A DNA stretch of 64,000 nucleotides from Acinetobacter bouvetii DSM 14964 = CIP 107468 (GCF_000368865.1 NZ_KB849726.1:727166-791165); one strand, 5' to 3'. Positions 24,680-34,397 are shown, counted from the first letter of the stretch. Notes: generated by a model from the sequence alone, not told the origin. A program made the numbers and translations.

Positions 24680-25939
24680 ATGGATATTCAGCAGATCAAG
24701 CAGTTTTTTTCAGCAGATGCCAGCAACTATACAGGCGCTGTTGATGAGCGCTTTGCCGACTTGGCGCATTTATTCAGCAAATTGCAGGATGCCAGAACCG
24801 CATATGGCGGGGCCGCATTAGCCGTTTATTTTCAAGGCCAAAAAGTTGTCGATATTTATACGGGTCAAAAGTCTGCAAGTGAACTGTGGCAGGCGGATAC
24901 ACTGTCGATTTGCTATTCGACAGGCAAAGGCGTATTAGCCACTTTGGCGCATATTATGGTGAGGCAGGGACTTGTGGAATATGACCTGCCGATTGCGCAT
25001 TACTGGCCTGAGTTTGCGCAAAATGGCAAGGCGCAAATGACTTTGCGGCACATTTTAAGTCATCAAAGCGGTTTATATGATGTGCGCAATAATATTGCTG
25101 AAGCCACGGAAATGGCAGACTGGCACCATATGCTGGATATCATGGCAAAAGCCAAACCGCGTTTCAGCTTTGGGGAAGACTTGGCTTATCAGCCTTTAAC
25201 CTTTGGCTGGCTGGTCGGCGGGGTGTTGGAGAAAGCATCAGGGCAAACTTTAGCGCATTTAATGCAGCTGTATCTGGTAGATCCTTTGGCATTAGATGGC
25301 GCATATTTTGGCGTACCCAGCGATCAGCTGCAGCGGGTCGCGCGGCCATTGCTAAAACCTAAGAATGATGCACACCGGGCGGCTGGTAAAAAGCAGGCTG
25401 CAGTCCGTAAAATATCGGCATTCGACAAGCTGATTGAACTGAGCGGACAAAACCCTCAGGACTTTCAAGATGCCATGATCCCCAAAGGCATGAAGAAATT
25501 CAGCTTTTTTAGTGACGAAGGCATTCAGGCGGTGATTCCAGCAGCGAATGGGGCTTTTACGGCAAATAGCTTGGCTAAAATTTATGCCATGCTGGCCAAT
25601 CGCGGCGTTTGGGATGGTCAGCAGCTGATTGATGCGGAAACTTTTGCCAAGCTGAGTGAAGTGCAAAGCCGCAAGCGCGACCGGATTATGCCAATCCCGA
25701 TGCATTGGCGTCTCGGCTATCACCGTGTATTAAGCTTAGGAAAATCATCCAAGGGTTTTGGGCATATTGGCTTTAATGGCTCAGGCGCTTGGTGTGATCC
25801 GGAACGCCGGCTGAGTTTTGCGTATACCCATAATTTTGCGACAGGTTCACTCACTGGGGATTATCGGCTATGGACGTTGACACAAGAAACTTTAAGATGC
25901 GCTGATAAAATTCTAACAGGACATAAAGGCTGGTTTTAA
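24680..25939 (+). CDS. Beta-lactamase-fold serine hydrolase (class C/esterase EstB type)
   Basis: A 419-residue cytoplasmic-looking protein with the penicillin-binding fold. The nucleophile motif S-x-x-K is seen in CYSTGKGVLA near residue 85, and the third box H-x-G is seen in GHIGFNGSG near residue 365, consistent with family VIII esterases rather than true beta-lactamases. No signal peptide is visible. The ATG at 24680 has AAGG eight bases upstream and was preferred over an ATG eleven codons earlier. It follows the acyl-CoA genes but has its own start after a terminator. The substrate is unknown. Confidence 0.85.
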   Translation: MDIQQIKQFFSADASNYTGAVDERFADLAHLFSKLQDARTAYGGAALAVYFQGQKVVDIYTGQKSASELWQADTLSICYSTGKGVLATLAHIMVRQGLVEYDLPIAHYWPEFAQNGKAQMTLRHILSHQSGLYDVRNNIAEATEMADWHHMLDIMAKAKPRFSFGEDLAYQPLTFGWLVGGVLEKASGQTLAHLMQLYLVDPLALDGAYFGVPSDQLQRVARPLLKPKNDAHRAAGKKQAAVRKISAFDKLIELSGQNPQDFQDAMIPKGMKKFSFFSDEGIQAVIPAANGAFTANSLAKIYAMLANRGVWDGQQLIDAETFAKLSEVQSRKRDRIMPIPMHWRLGYHRVLSLGKSSKGFGHIGFNGSGAWCDPERRLSFAYTHNFATGSLTGDYRLWTLTQETLRCADKILTGHKGWF

Positions 25940-26019
25940 GGTTGAGATCAGGTACGCTGCGGGCGCGGCTGCTGAGATTTGTGATACTGTTGCGCCAGAA
26001 ATTTGAATGCAGTTGTATT

Positions 26020-26472
26020 ATGAAAAAAACCGTTTTTATTCCATTGATGGCAACAGGTGTTTTGCTTGGCTGTCAGGAGGCGAATCAGTCACAGGCCAAA
26101 GATGCATCCGCCATAGAGCAAAAAATGCAAAAACCCTTATGGGCTGGTAGTTACAGCGGAACGACACCATGCATGAGCTGTGCTTCCCGTTGTGAAGACT
26201 GTCCTGGCATGGTGATCGATTTAGTTTTAAATCAAGATCAGACTTATGAACTGCGCCGTGAAAGCTTAAGCGGCCATAATGCAGTGGAAGTGCTGAAAGG
26301 CCGAATGCATTTTAAAGATACGCAGCAAACTCAATTAGAATTGCTGAATGTCAAAACCCGTAACATGATTTTTGTGGACTTGGAAAATCAAATGCTGGAA
26401 ATTCGTATGGATCAAACAGCACAGCCTTATGTCGCCCAAGATGATTTTTTGCTTGAGCTTGGGAAAGCTTAA
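26020..26472 (+). CDS. NlpE-like copper-resistance lipoprotein with extra cysteines
   Basis: A 150-residue lipoprotein. The ATG at 26020 begins a signal peptide with lipobox LLGC (about 15-18). The domain matches the NlpE N-terminal domain: WAGSYSGTTPC, VIDLVLNQDQTYEL and a beta-barrel of about 100 residues. In NlpE the motif after PC is short (CADC); here it is enlarged to CMSCASRCEDC, four cysteines in eleven residues. NlpE relays surface and copper stress in enterobacteria; in Acinetobacter a sensor or metal-binding role is inferred only. The ribosome binding site is weak. Confidence 0.8.
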   Translation: MKKTVFIPLMATGVLLGCQEANQSQAKDASAIEQKMQKPLWAGSYSGTTPCMSCASRCEDCPGMVIDLVLNQDQTYELRRESLSGHNAVEVLKGRMHFKDTQQTQLELLNVKTRNMIFVDLENQMLEIRMDQTAQPYVAQDDFLLELGKA

Positions 26473-26544
26473 TTAAGTATAAAAATACAGTTTATGATTT
26501 TGACTTGAGTGTCCTTTACCATTCTGAATGCTCATGGTAGAAAG

Positions 26545-27306
26545 ATGAGACTGCATTCAATTTTCTATAGATCAATGATTAAAAAAGAATTATCAATTAC
26601 AGAGCTATTCGGGGTTTTATCTGTAATCGCATTAAGTGTTTCTGTCCTTTCCAATGCCTTTTTTTATTTCTCTTTAGATGCTTTATGGGTGATGTCGGTT
26701 TTATCACCCACGTTTTATATTTTTGAAATTATCAAAGTTACAGTCATTTTGTGTGCTGCAATTGTGGTTGTCGGCGGATTAATAGCTTTATATAAATTTT
26801 TATTAAAAAAATGGCAGATTTTAAAACCCAAGGCTAGATATCGGCTAAATATACATGGTGATAATTCAGAGTTGAAGCGAAGTGTAAAGTCGAGTGAAAA
26901 AAGATTTGAAATAGGCCAAATTGTTTTTATTACGATAGTTACAACAATTGGCGCAGTCACTTTATTTCATTTTAAATGGATCGGTTATACTTCTGTTTTA
27001 TGGTGTGCGGTATTGGTTGGAAGCATTCTAGCCTTTCTCACAGACAATGAGATACATAAAGATCAAAGTTTAAAAATCGTTGTTTTTACAATAATCGCAC
27101 TTTTTGCCACTTGTTACTCAGCGCAACTAAAACTCAATAGCATTCAAAATTCGCCCATAGCTTTTTTAAAATCTTCAGACAAAAACACATGGTACGTTTT
27201 AGATGGATTTCAGGATAAAGTCATCCTTTTAAATCAGGCCAAAAACAAATCCAATATTAAAGTGGTTAAATTTGAAGAAATCGATCGAATTAGTTCCACT
27301 GACTGA
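26545..27306 (+). CDS. Unknown multi-pass membrane protein
   Basis: About 253 residues with roughly five hydrophobic segments: about 20-45 (LFGVLSVIALSVSVLSNAFF), 60-95, 130-150, 155-178 and 185-205, followed by a soluble C-terminal 55 residues. The composition is unusually AT-rich for this window, hinting at recent acquisition. Three starts are possible: GTG 26509, ATG 26545 and ATG 26575, none with a strong ribosome binding site. No family is recognised. Confidence 0.6.
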   Translation: MRLHSIFYRSMIKKELSITELFGVLSVIALSVSVLSNAFFYFSLDALWVMSVLSPTFYIFEIIKVTVILCAAIVVVGGLIALYKFLLKKWQILKPKARYRLNIHGDNSELKRSVKSSEKRFEIGQIVFITIVTTIGAVTLFHFKWIGYTSVLWCAVLVGSILAFLTDNEIHKDQSLKIVVFTIIALFATCYSAQLKLNSIQNSPIAFLKSSDKNTWYVLDGFQDKVILLNQAKNKSNIKVVKFEEIDRISSTD

Positions 27307-27366
27307 GATCTTCATTCACTCTTAGCCAAAAAAACAGTATCCTTATGCATGTGAAAAGGAGCATAC

Positions 27367-29475
27367 ATGTATCAAGTACTTGCGCGAAAATACCGTCCCC
27401 GCAATTTTAATGAATTGGTTGGTCAAAACCATGTGTCCCGTGCCTTAACCAGCGCGCTGGAACGTGGGCGCCTGCACCATGCCTATTTATTTACGGGTAC
27501 ACGCGGTGTCGGGAAAACCACAATTGCGCGTATTTTGGCGAAGTGCTTGAACTGTGAAACCGGTGTAACTTCTACGCCGTGTGAAGTATGCGCAACGTGC
27601 AAAGCAGTCAATGAAGGCCGTTTTATCGACTTGATCGAGATCGATGCGGCATCGCGCACCAAAGTTGAAGATACACGTGAATTACTGGATAACGTCCCGT
27701 ATGCGCCGACGCAAGGCCGCTTCAAAGTCTATCTGATTGATGAAGTGCACATGCTCTCTACACATTCTTTCAATGCGTTGCTGAAAACCTTGGAAGAGCC
27801 GCCAGAACATGTGAAGTTCCTGTTTGCGACGACTGATCCGCAAAAGCTCCCAATTACTGTAATTTCGCGCTGTCTGCAATTTACACTGCGTCCATTGGCC
27901 GTAGATGAAATTACATCGCACCTGACGGCAATTTTAGAAAAAGAAAGCATTTCAGCAGAGCAAGATGCCATTTGGCAAATTGCTGAATCTGCACAAGGCT
28001 CTTTACGTGATGCATTGTCATTGACGGATCAGGCAATTGCGTATGGACAGGGCGAAGTTCACCATCAAGATGTGAAAGAAATGCTGGGTCTGATCGACCG
28101 AACCATTATTTATGACTTGATTGCGGCCATTCAGCAAAATCAAAAAGAACGGATCAGCGAATTATTGCTGCAATTTAGACAGCAAGCTTTAGATGTATCT
28201 TTAGTATTGGATCAGCTGATCTCGACTTTGCATGAATTGGCGATGCTGCAGTACTTGCCGAATTTAAGCCTAAAATACAGCGCAGAAATTAATGCCAAAA
28301 TTATGCAGCTTTCGCAACTGGTCGCTGCGCAGGATTTACAGCTGTATTATCAAATTGCCTGCAAAGGCCGTGCAGAACTGCAAATTGCGGTGACGCAAGA
28401 GCAAGGGTTTGAGATGTGTGTGCTACGCATGTTGGCTTTCCGTCCAATGCAGCCCAATGAACGTTTAGTGTCGGCACCGCAGGCTGTACAGCAAAATAAT
28501 GCTCCAGAAATTCAAATGCCTGTTCAGAACAGTATGCAGGTGCCTGCCGCATTGAATCAGCCTGAACAGCTGTCATCTCATCAAAATGTACAGATAGAAG
28601 ATCAGAAATCTGCAGCTTCAGTAGCGCCAGCAGTTTCAGAAATCGATGAAGAATATTATTCAGATGACGATGAATTTGATGACCAGCATCATCAAACTGC
28701 ATCTGATGACCCATCTTCAGATGATTTTTTAGATGAACCTGTGCCGCCGGAGGCGCCAGCTGCTGCAGCTGAACCGCAGCCAGCAGCGGATCAAATTGTT
28801 TTTGATGCCGGCAGCGGTGACACACTGTTTGGATTGGAACCTGAGGAAGACGGAAAAGATCAGCGCGTGAATGCGCAAGAAAACTCAGATGATTTGCTGT
28901 TTGAGGCCATTGCGCCTTTGGATGACATGACGTTGCACGTTACCGATACATCTGAAAACGCAGCGGATGTGACTGAACAGCCTTTGCAAAGCGCTGAGGC
29001 CGTTACTGAGCCTCATGCAGCAGCGCTAGAGCCAGCACTGTCAGAATCATCCAACCTTATGCCGCAGGATATTCTGAAACTGCAGCCTCAGCAGCTGGAA
29101 GGCGAGTGGACCGTCGATAAGTGGGAGTATTGGTTCAGAAGCAGTGAATTATCGCCAGCCTTGCAGGAGCTTGCGCAGCATGGCTTGATGACGGGTGAAA
29201 TTGGCGGTGTTTCAACTTTTCACGTTCCAACGCAATATGAGCGTTTGGTGACGCAAATGCAGCATTTGCTTGAACAGGCGCTGCATACGCAATGGCCGTC
29301 AACACGTTTTGATGTGAAATATGAAGAGCTGGAGCAGCTGACGCCCTATGCATTGCAGCATGAACGCAAGGGGAAAGCTTTTCAGCGCGCTTCAGAACTT
29401 TTACATCATGAGCCGGTGGTGGATTCGCTGCTCGCAGCCTTTGACGGCAAGCTGGAGAATATTCAGCTTAAATAA
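27367..29475 (+). CDS. dnaX: DNA polymerase III subunit tau/gamma
   Basis: The clamp-loader motor and holoenzyme organiser, 702 residues. The AAA+ module (1-220) has the Walker A GTRGVGKTT, a four-cysteine zinc finger beginning CLNC, and Walker B LIDEVHML; the sensor-1 and arginine-finger region follow at ISRCLQF. Domain III ends near 370. An acidic, Ala/Pro/Gln-rich linker (about 380-540, with DDDEFDDQHH) leads to the tau-specific C-terminal domains that bind DnaB and the polymerase. AAGGAG lies six bases before the ATG. I saw no A-AAA-AAG slippery heptamer, so a gamma form by frameshifting is not evident. Confidence 0.97.
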   Translation: MYQVLARKYRPRNFNELVGQNHVSRALTSALERGRLHHAYLFTGTRGVGKTTIARILAKCLNCETGVTSTPCEVCATCKAVNEGRFIDLIEIDAASRTKVEDTRELLDNVPYAPTQGRFKVYLIDEVHMLSTHSFNALLKTLEEPPEHVKFLFATTDPQKLPITVISRCLQFTLRPLAVDEITSHLTAILEKESISAEQDAIWQIAESAQGSLRDALSLTDQAIAYGQGEVHHQDVKEMLGLIDRTIIYDLIAAIQQNQKERISELLLQFRQQALDVSLVLDQLISTLHELAMLQYLPNLSLKYSAEINAKIMQLSQLVAAQDLQLYYQIACKGRAELQIAVTQEQGFEMCVLRMLAFRPMQPNERLVSAPQAVQQNNAPEIQMPVQNSMQVPAALNQPEQLSSHQNVQIEDQKSAASVAPAVSEIDEEYYSDDDEFDDQHHQTASDDPSSDDFLDEPVPPEAPAAAAEPQPAADQIVFDAGSGDTLFGLEPEEDGKDQRVNAQENSDDLLFEAIAPLDDMTLHVTDTSENAADVTEQPLQSAEAVTEPHAAALEPALSESSNLMPQDILKLQPQQLEGEWTVDKWEYWFRSSELSPALQELAQHGLMTGEIGGVSTFHVPTQYERLVTQMQHLLEQALHTQWPSTRFDVKYEELEQLTPYALQHERKGKAFQRASELLHHEPVVDSLLAAFDGKLENIQLK

Positions 29476-29917
29476 GCTCGGCAGCTGGCGATAAATATTC
29501 ATGCAAAGCATCCCGTATTTCGTTTGGAATCGGGGTGCTTTTTCGTGTTTGGCGGTCTACGAAAACATGTACAAAATTCCCTTGTGCCGCGGCATCATTT
29601 TGTCCTTGTTTAAAAATGGCGAGGTCATAAGTTAAAGATGAATTGCCAATTTTAGCGATGCTGACACCCACTTCAATGACTTCTGGGTAGCTCAATTCCT
29701 GCATAAAATTACAGGATGAATTGACCACTAAGCCAATAATCGGTGAGTTTTGAAGCTGAAAGCCGGCTTTTTGAATGAGCAGGGCATTGGCCGCAGTATC
29801 AAAAAAGCTGTAATACATAATATTGTTCACATGGCCGTACATGTCATTGTCTGACCAGCGGGTTTGGATCGGAAAAATGAACTTAAAGTGATGTTTGTTT
29901 TTTACAGGCGGTTTCAT
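29468..29917 (-). CDS. Acyl-CoA thioesterase, 4HBT/YbgC type
   Basis: A 149-residue hotdog-fold protein. RWSDNDMYGHVNN near residue 19 holds the catalytic aspartate of the 4-hydroxybenzoyl-CoA thioesterase group, and NSSCNFMQELSYPEVIEVGV forms the central strands. It would hydrolyse a short or aromatic acyl-CoA. Its stop overlaps the convergent end of dnaX by eight bases. No terminator was found for either gene. No strong ribosome binding site is visible before the ATG. Confidence 0.85.
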   Translation of the reverse strand: MKPPVKNKHHFKFIFPIQTRWSDNDMYGHVNNIMYYSFFDTAANALLIQKAGFQLQNSPIIGLVVNSSCNFMQELSYPEVIEVGVSIAKIGNSSLTYDLAIFKQGQNDAAAQGNFVHVFVDRQTRKSTPIPNEIRDALHEYLSPAAELI

Positions 29918-30058
29918 ATTTTTGGCTAAGTTGCGCTCTTTATTCAGTTGTACTGAATTTTATGCAGCCATTCAATAGCAAGATTGAGGAGTTCTTCATA
30001 AAAAAAAGCTATTCAAATAAATTGAATGCCTGTAAGAAGCAAAGGGTTAAAGTATTGA

Positions 30059-30317
30059 TTAAAAACGATAGCCAATGCCTAGATAAATGAAACCAGATTG
30101 ATTTCGATTTTACTGCGGCCTTCTAAAAGAATATCCCATGGCGCTGTTGACGTAAGCCAAGTTTGACCAAGGACATTTCATTTGGCTGCAGTGCAAAGGT
30201 GGGCATAGCTGACAGAGGCTTTCCAAAGCAGTTTTTATTAATATTGACATCAACGCCAGCAATTGCAGCTGGCGTGAACGCATCATCTACTTTCATTTTT
30301 CCAAATTCAGGCTTAAG
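30059..30317 (-). pseudogene. OmpW family porin remnant (C-terminal third, frameshifted)
   Basis: Translating the minus strand in pieces recovers an OmpW C-terminus: VDDAFTPAAIAGVDVNINKN, then after a one-base loss near 30216 ASVSYAHLCTAAK, an in-frame TGA at 30178-30180, then LLEGRSKIEIN, and after a second shift near 30090 the terminal YLGIGYRF and stop. The last strand matches the intact OmpW of this window (TYLGVGYRF), but other positions differ, so it derives from another paralogue. No N-terminal part is recognisable upstream. It is flanked by the thioesterase and the iron alcohol dehydrogenase. Confidence 0.85.
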
Positions 30318-30408
30318 TAAATTTCCTATAAGGCTTCTGATTTTTTATAAAAAACAGCTAATTGAGCGGGTGAAAACCATCTTATTATTGAATTTTAAAA
30401 ATGACACA

Positions 30409-31569
30409 CTATTCATATATCGATGAATAAATATGCAAGGCATCCGCTTTTTCTAAGGCCCGCGGGTTATTTTGCAGCAGGCGGGTTTGCAGCAGCGCAT
30501 CATCCGCAAGCTGTTCCAGCTTATTTTTAGGCACATTGAGCTGATTAAGCTTCAGTGTTAAGCCGCTGCGGTCCAAATGATTCTGCATATGGTCAATAAA
30601 TAAATCACATAGGCCATCGGTACAGCCAGTGCTGTGCGGATCAAGCCATTGCATCAGTTCTGCATAATGCTGTTTAGCCGCAGGCGCATTGAATTTCATA
30701 ACTTCCGTCAGTACCAGTGCATTGGTATGGCCATGGGAAAGGTGGAAGTGCCCGCCTAAAGGATAAGCCAAAGCATGCACAGCGCCTACAGGCGCATTGG
30801 CAAAGGCTTGGCCTGCCAGCATGGAACCGACCAGCATGTTCTGGCGGGCTTCCATATCGCTCTTGTTTTTCAGCACCAGCGGCAAGTTCTTGTTCAGTAG
30901 GCGAAGCGCCTGTTTAGCCAGCATATCAGCATAGGGGTTTTTCTTGATTTTTGAGGTGTAGGCTTCTATGGCATGCACCATGGCGTCAATGCCTGTCGCT
31001 GCAGTAATGTGTGCGGGCAAATCTTCAGTAAAGCTGGCATCTAGAATGGCCACATCGGCATAGAGCACTGATGAAACAATGCCTGTTTTGGTGGTTTCGC
31101 CAGTCGTTACAATTGAAATTGGCGTGACTTCCGAACCCGTGCCAGCCGTTGTCGGGACTAAAATCAGCGGCAAGCGCGGATGTTTGACATTGCCGACGCC
31201 GTATAAATCCTGAATTTGCTGTTTTTGCTCAGGATGGCTTAAAACGGCAATGATCTTTGCTACATCCAGAGAACTGCCTCCGCCAAAGCCGAGAATTAAA
31301 TCTACTTTTTCTTTTTTGGCAAATTGCACTGCATCCAGCACGATATATTCTGCAGGGTCAGCCTGTACATTGGAATAAATAGAGTAGTTCTGTTGATGCG
31401 ATTCTAAAATTTCTAAAATAGGCAAATGCAGCTGTTGCTGGATCATGCCTTGATCTGTGACGAGCAAAACACGTTTGGGGTTAAACGCATTGAGCAGGGT
31501 TTTGAGTTCAAGAATTGAACCGAGTCCAGAAATAATGCTGCTGACGGTTTGAAACTGAAAATTACTCAT
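30409..31569 (-). CDS. Iron-containing alcohol dehydrogenase
   Basis: A group III alcohol dehydrogenase of 386 residues, the typical length. NAD(P)-binding is seen in GFGGGSSLDVAK near 95 and VPTTAGTGSEVTP near 138. Metal ligands are in TGIDAMVHAIEAYTS (Asp, His), HALAYPLGGHFHLSHGHTNA (His residues) near 260. The family oxidises primary alcohols or diols, or reduces aldehydes; the substrate is unknown. AAGGA lies six bases before the ATG. The gene is monocistronic, divergent from the phosphatase operon. Confidence 0.93.
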   Translation of the reverse strand: MSNFQFQTVSSIISGLGSILELKTLLNAFNPKRVLLVTDQGMIQQQLHLPILEILESHQQNYSIYSNVQADPAEYIVLDAVQFAKKEKVDLILGFGGGSSLDVAKIIAVLSHPEQKQQIQDLYGVGNVKHPRLPLILVPTTAGTGSEVTPISIVTTGETTKTGIVSSVLYADVAILDASFTEDLPAHITAATGIDAMVHAIEAYTSKIKKNPYADMLAKQALRLLNKNLPLVLKNKSDMEARQNMLVGSMLAGQAFANAPVGAVHALAYPLGGHFHLSHGHTNALVLTEVMKFNAPAAKQHYAELMQWLDPHSTGCTDGLCDLFIDHMQNHLDRSGLTLKLNQLNVPKNKLEQLADDALLQTRLLQNNPRALEKADALHIYSSIYE

Positions 31570-31685
31570 CGTTTTATCCTTATTTTATATACCTAAATGA
31601 ACATTATTCTTGAGACTTGATATAGGATTCAGCTGTTAAATAACTTAACATAAGATGCTTGAAATAAAAGTACATTGAGGTTGTT

Positions 31686-32207
31686 ATGTCATCCAAAACG
31701 CCCTATAAGGTGTTGTGTGTGTGTTTAGGCAATATTTGCCGTTCTCCGACAGCGGAGATCGTACTCAGACATTATTGTGATGAAGCAAACTTAAATGTGA
31801 TGATCGATTCTGCTGGAACCAGCAATTACCATCCGAATAAAGCGCCTGACAGCCGCAGTCAGCTGCATGCAAAACAACGCGGCTATGATTTATCTGCCTT
31901 GCGCGCCCGACAGCTGATTCACCGTGATTTTGTTGAATTTGATTTAATTCTTGCGATGGATTATGAAAATTTAGAGAACATTCAGCAATTGATGCGTCAG
32001 GCACAGCAGGAATTTGGCGCCTCAAGGATTCGCGCTGAAATTTCACTGATGAGCCAGCATGATCCTGATTATCCCCAGCAGGAAGTGCCTGACCCGTATT
32101 ATGGCGGTCAAGATGGGTTCGAGCATGTGCTGAATCAATGCGAATCCAGCAGTCAGGCTTGGGTGCAAGTCTTTCAGAAACAATTTAACCCGCAATCGGA
32201 GCAATAA
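31686..32207 (+). CDS. Low-molecular-weight protein tyrosine phosphatase
   Basis: A 173-residue phosphatase. The P-loop CX5R is CLGNICR at residues 13-19, followed by SPTAE. The general acid aspartate lies in VPDPYYGG near 137. It is slightly longer than the usual 155 residues. Such enzymes counter capsule tyrosine kinases or regulate other proteins; no kinase is adjacent. GAGG precedes the ATG. Only ten bases separate it from murB, so they are cotranscribed. Confidence 0.92.
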   Translation: MSSKTPYKVLCVCLGNICRSPTAEIVLRHYCDEANLNVMIDSAGTSNYHPNKAPDSRSQLHAKQRGYDLSALRARQLIHRDFVEFDLILAMDYENLENIQQLMRQAQQEFGASRIRAEISLMSQHDPDYPQQEVPDPYYGGQDGFEHVLNQCESSSQAWVQVFQKQFNPQSEQ

Positions 32208-32217
32208 GGTTTAAGTT

Positions 32218-33246
32218 ATGAAGATTCAAACACAGGTACAGCTTAAGCCTTTTAATACGCTCAGTTTAAATTCGGTGGCATCGCACTATACCAAAATTAA
32301 AAATACAGATGATTTGCTGAGCGCTATTGATTACGCTGAACAGCAGAGTTTAAATCTATTGATTTTGTCTGGCGGCAGCAACATGCTCTTGCCGGAACAT
32401 CTTCATGCGCTGGTGATGCATATGGATATTCAGGGTATTGAAGTTGCAGCGGAAGATGCGCTGAGCACAACGGTGCGTGTGGGCGCAGGGCAAGTTTGGC
32501 ATGATTTTGTATTATGGACGACAGCGCATGATATGTTTGGCTTGCAGAATTTAGCTTTGATTCCGGGCTTAGTCGGCGCATCTCCTGTGCAGAATATTGG
32601 CGCTTATGGGGTAGAAGCTGGTGAGTTCATTCAGTCTGTGCATGTGTATGACCGTAATGAGCAGACTTTTATCGATATAGATGCATCTGACTGCAAATTC
32701 AGCTACCGCCACAGTATTTTTAAAGATGACCCAAACCGCTATATCATTACGCATGTGTCATTCAAGCTGCTGAAAAAAGCGGATTTAAAGCTGAATTATG
32801 GCGATTTGAAAACTGCAGTGGGAGATAATTTGACGGCTGAAAACTTGCAGAATCAGGTCATTGGTATCCGTCAAAGCAAATTGCCAGATCCTGCAGAATA
32901 CCCAAATGCAGGCAGTTTCTTTAAAAATCCAATCATCAGTCAAAAGGCATATGACCAAATTGCGCTGCAATTTCCAAGTTTGCCCCATTATCCTCAGCCA
33001 AATGATCAGGTTAAAATTGCGGCTGGCTGGCTGATTGATCAGGCGGGCTGGAAGGGTAAAAAGCTGAATATGGTGGGCATGTTTCATAAACAGGCGCTGG
33101 TTCTGGTGAATTATGATAACGCTGCGCTGCATGACGTGCGCGCCGCGTACCATGCGGTACAGCAAGATGTATTTGCAAAATTTAATATCGCACTCGAGCC
33201 AGAACCTGTACAGTTTGATGAAAATGGTATGATTTGCTCACACTAA
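32218..33246 (+). CDS. murB: UDP-N-acetylenolpyruvoylglucosamine reductase
   Basis: Catalyses the FAD- and NADPH-dependent reduction that completes UDP-N-acetylmuramic acid in peptidoglycan synthesis. At 342 residues it is a type I MurB, as in E. coli. The FAD-binding region has LSGGSNMLL near 55 and [18 protein letters not shown] near 118. The catalytic serine lies in [11 protein letters not shown] near 232, and the C-terminal glutamate is in [10 protein letters not shown]. It is the second gene of a four-gene run. Confidence 0.96.
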   Translation: MKIQTQVQLKPFNTLSLNSVASHYTKIKNTDDLLSAIDYAEQQSLNLLILSGGSNMLLPEHLHALVMHMDIQGIEVAAEDALSTTVRVGAGQVWHDFVLWTTAHDMFGLQNLALIPGLVGASPVQNIGAYGVEAGEFIQSVHVYDRNEQTFIDIDASDCKFSYRHSIFKDDPNRYIITHVSFKLLKKADLKLNYGDLKTAVGDNLTAENLQNQVIGIRQSKLPDPAEYPNAGSFFKNPIISQKAYDQIALQFPSLPHYPQPNDQVKIAAGWLIDQAGWKGKKLNMVGMFHKQALVLVNYDNAALHDVRAAYHAVQQDVFAKFNIALEPEPVQFDENGMICSH

Positions 33247-33272
33247 AACGGCGGATGGCATCAGGAAAAATG

Positions 33273-34397
33273 ATGAAAAAAACACATTGGATGGTTCGAT
33301 TGGTGCAAATAGCCGCTGTGCTGTTCGTGCTGTTGGCCTGCCTGATGGTTTTTATCTATACCCCGTTTTATTCTCAGCTGATTGTGAAAGGCCTGAATTA
33401 TTTTGTTCCAGTCGAAGTGAATGAAGTTGCTGCAAAAAGCCAAAAATTGGCTGCGCTGAGCGATCAGGACAGCTATGAACCGGGTTCTGACATGTGGATT
33501 GCGCGTCAATCCTACTTAACAGTCATGGAAGAAGCGATCCAGTCGGACAACTCTCAGAATTTGACTTTAATTCAAACGCGCTATAAAGCGCTGCAAGCTT
33601 TAATTGAAGACGATCAGCAAAAAGAATCGGATAAAAAAGAGAAGCCGGCTGTGCCGCTGCTGGCGAGTTCTGCATCAGAAGCAAATATAGAAAATCCTCC
33701 AGACGCTGCGCAAAAAGTGAAAGAGCTGCTGGAACTGAACAGTTCTGCAAATCAAGAATTGATGGCGCAATATGTTGATTTTCTGAAAACACATAAGGTG
33801 GAACAGCCTGCATCTGAACCGGTTGATGAGCAAATTTTTAAAGATATTGCTTTAATTCATGATCAAAACCAGCAAAAGACAGAAGTGAAGTCTGCACCTT
33901 ATGCCATAGTTGTATTGGGCGGCGGTTTGACTTTAGATAAAAATGGCAAAGATATTGTAGTCAACAACTATACCCGGCTGCGTTTGGAAACTACACTGGC
34001 CGTAGAAAAAGATTATCAATTGCCGATTGTATTGAGCGGTGTAGAAGCTCCTTATATGCAAAGCTGGTTAAAACAGCATAATGTTGATGCAAAATTATTA
34101 GAAGACCGCAGCATGAATACCTGTGAAAACACTCGCTTCAGTTCACTGCTCTTGCAGAAGAAAGGCGGTGCGCCGACGGTGATCTTAATTACAGATCAAT
34201 ACCATATGCCGCGAACACGCCGTTTATTTGCTTTGAATGGCATTGAAACGATTCCTATTGAAGCGCCGATGCCATCTGAAATGACCCGCTGGCGGCCCAG
34301 TGAGAAAAATTATGATCATAGCCGGCGCGCGAATTATGAAATGCTGGCAACCATGCGCGATATGTGGTTTGGCTCTGAATGCCGTGAGGTGCCTTAA
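33273..34397 (+). CDS. YdcF/ElyC-like DUF218 membrane protein
   Basis: A 374-residue protein with one N-terminal membrane helix (about 10-35) and a long charged, helical stretch (50-210). The DUF218 domain follows at about 225: IVVLGGGLTLDKNG, NNYTRLRLETTLA, LSGVEA, EDRSMNTCENTRFS and TDQYHMPRTRRLFALNGI. ElyC of E. coli, a relative, affects peptidoglycan and lipid carrier homeostasis, which suits the neighbouring murB, although the function here is inferred. The ATG at 33273 has AGGA six bases upstream. Its stop overlaps the next start. Confidence 0.82.
   Translation: MKKTHWMVRLVQIAAVLFVLLACLMVFIYTPFYSQLIVKGLNYFVPVEVNEVAAKSQKLAALSDQDSYEPGSDMWIARQSYLTVMEEAIQSDNSQNLTLIQTRYKALQALIEDDQQKESDKKEKPAVPLLASSASEANIENPPDAAQKVKELLELNSSANQELMAQYVDFLKTHKVEQPASEPVDEQIFKDIALIHDQNQQKTEVKSAPYAIVVLGGGLTLDKNGKDIVVNNYTRLRLETTLAVEKDYQLPIVLSGVEAPYMQSWLKQHNVDAKLLEDRSMNTCENTRFSSLLLQKKGGAPTVILITDQYHMPRTRRLFALNGIETIPIEAPMPSEMTRWRPSEKNYDHSRRANYEMLATMRDMWFGSECREVP

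Noticed and set aside
24680..25939. Calling the serine hydrolase an AmpC beta-lactamase
   Set aside because: No signal peptide, and the third box reads HIG rather than KTG, which fits family VIII esterases better.
30163..30426. Plus-strand open frame of 87 codons
   Set aside because: It runs antisense to the OmpW pseudogene and into the alcohol dehydrogenase end; no ribosome binding site and no protein-like character.
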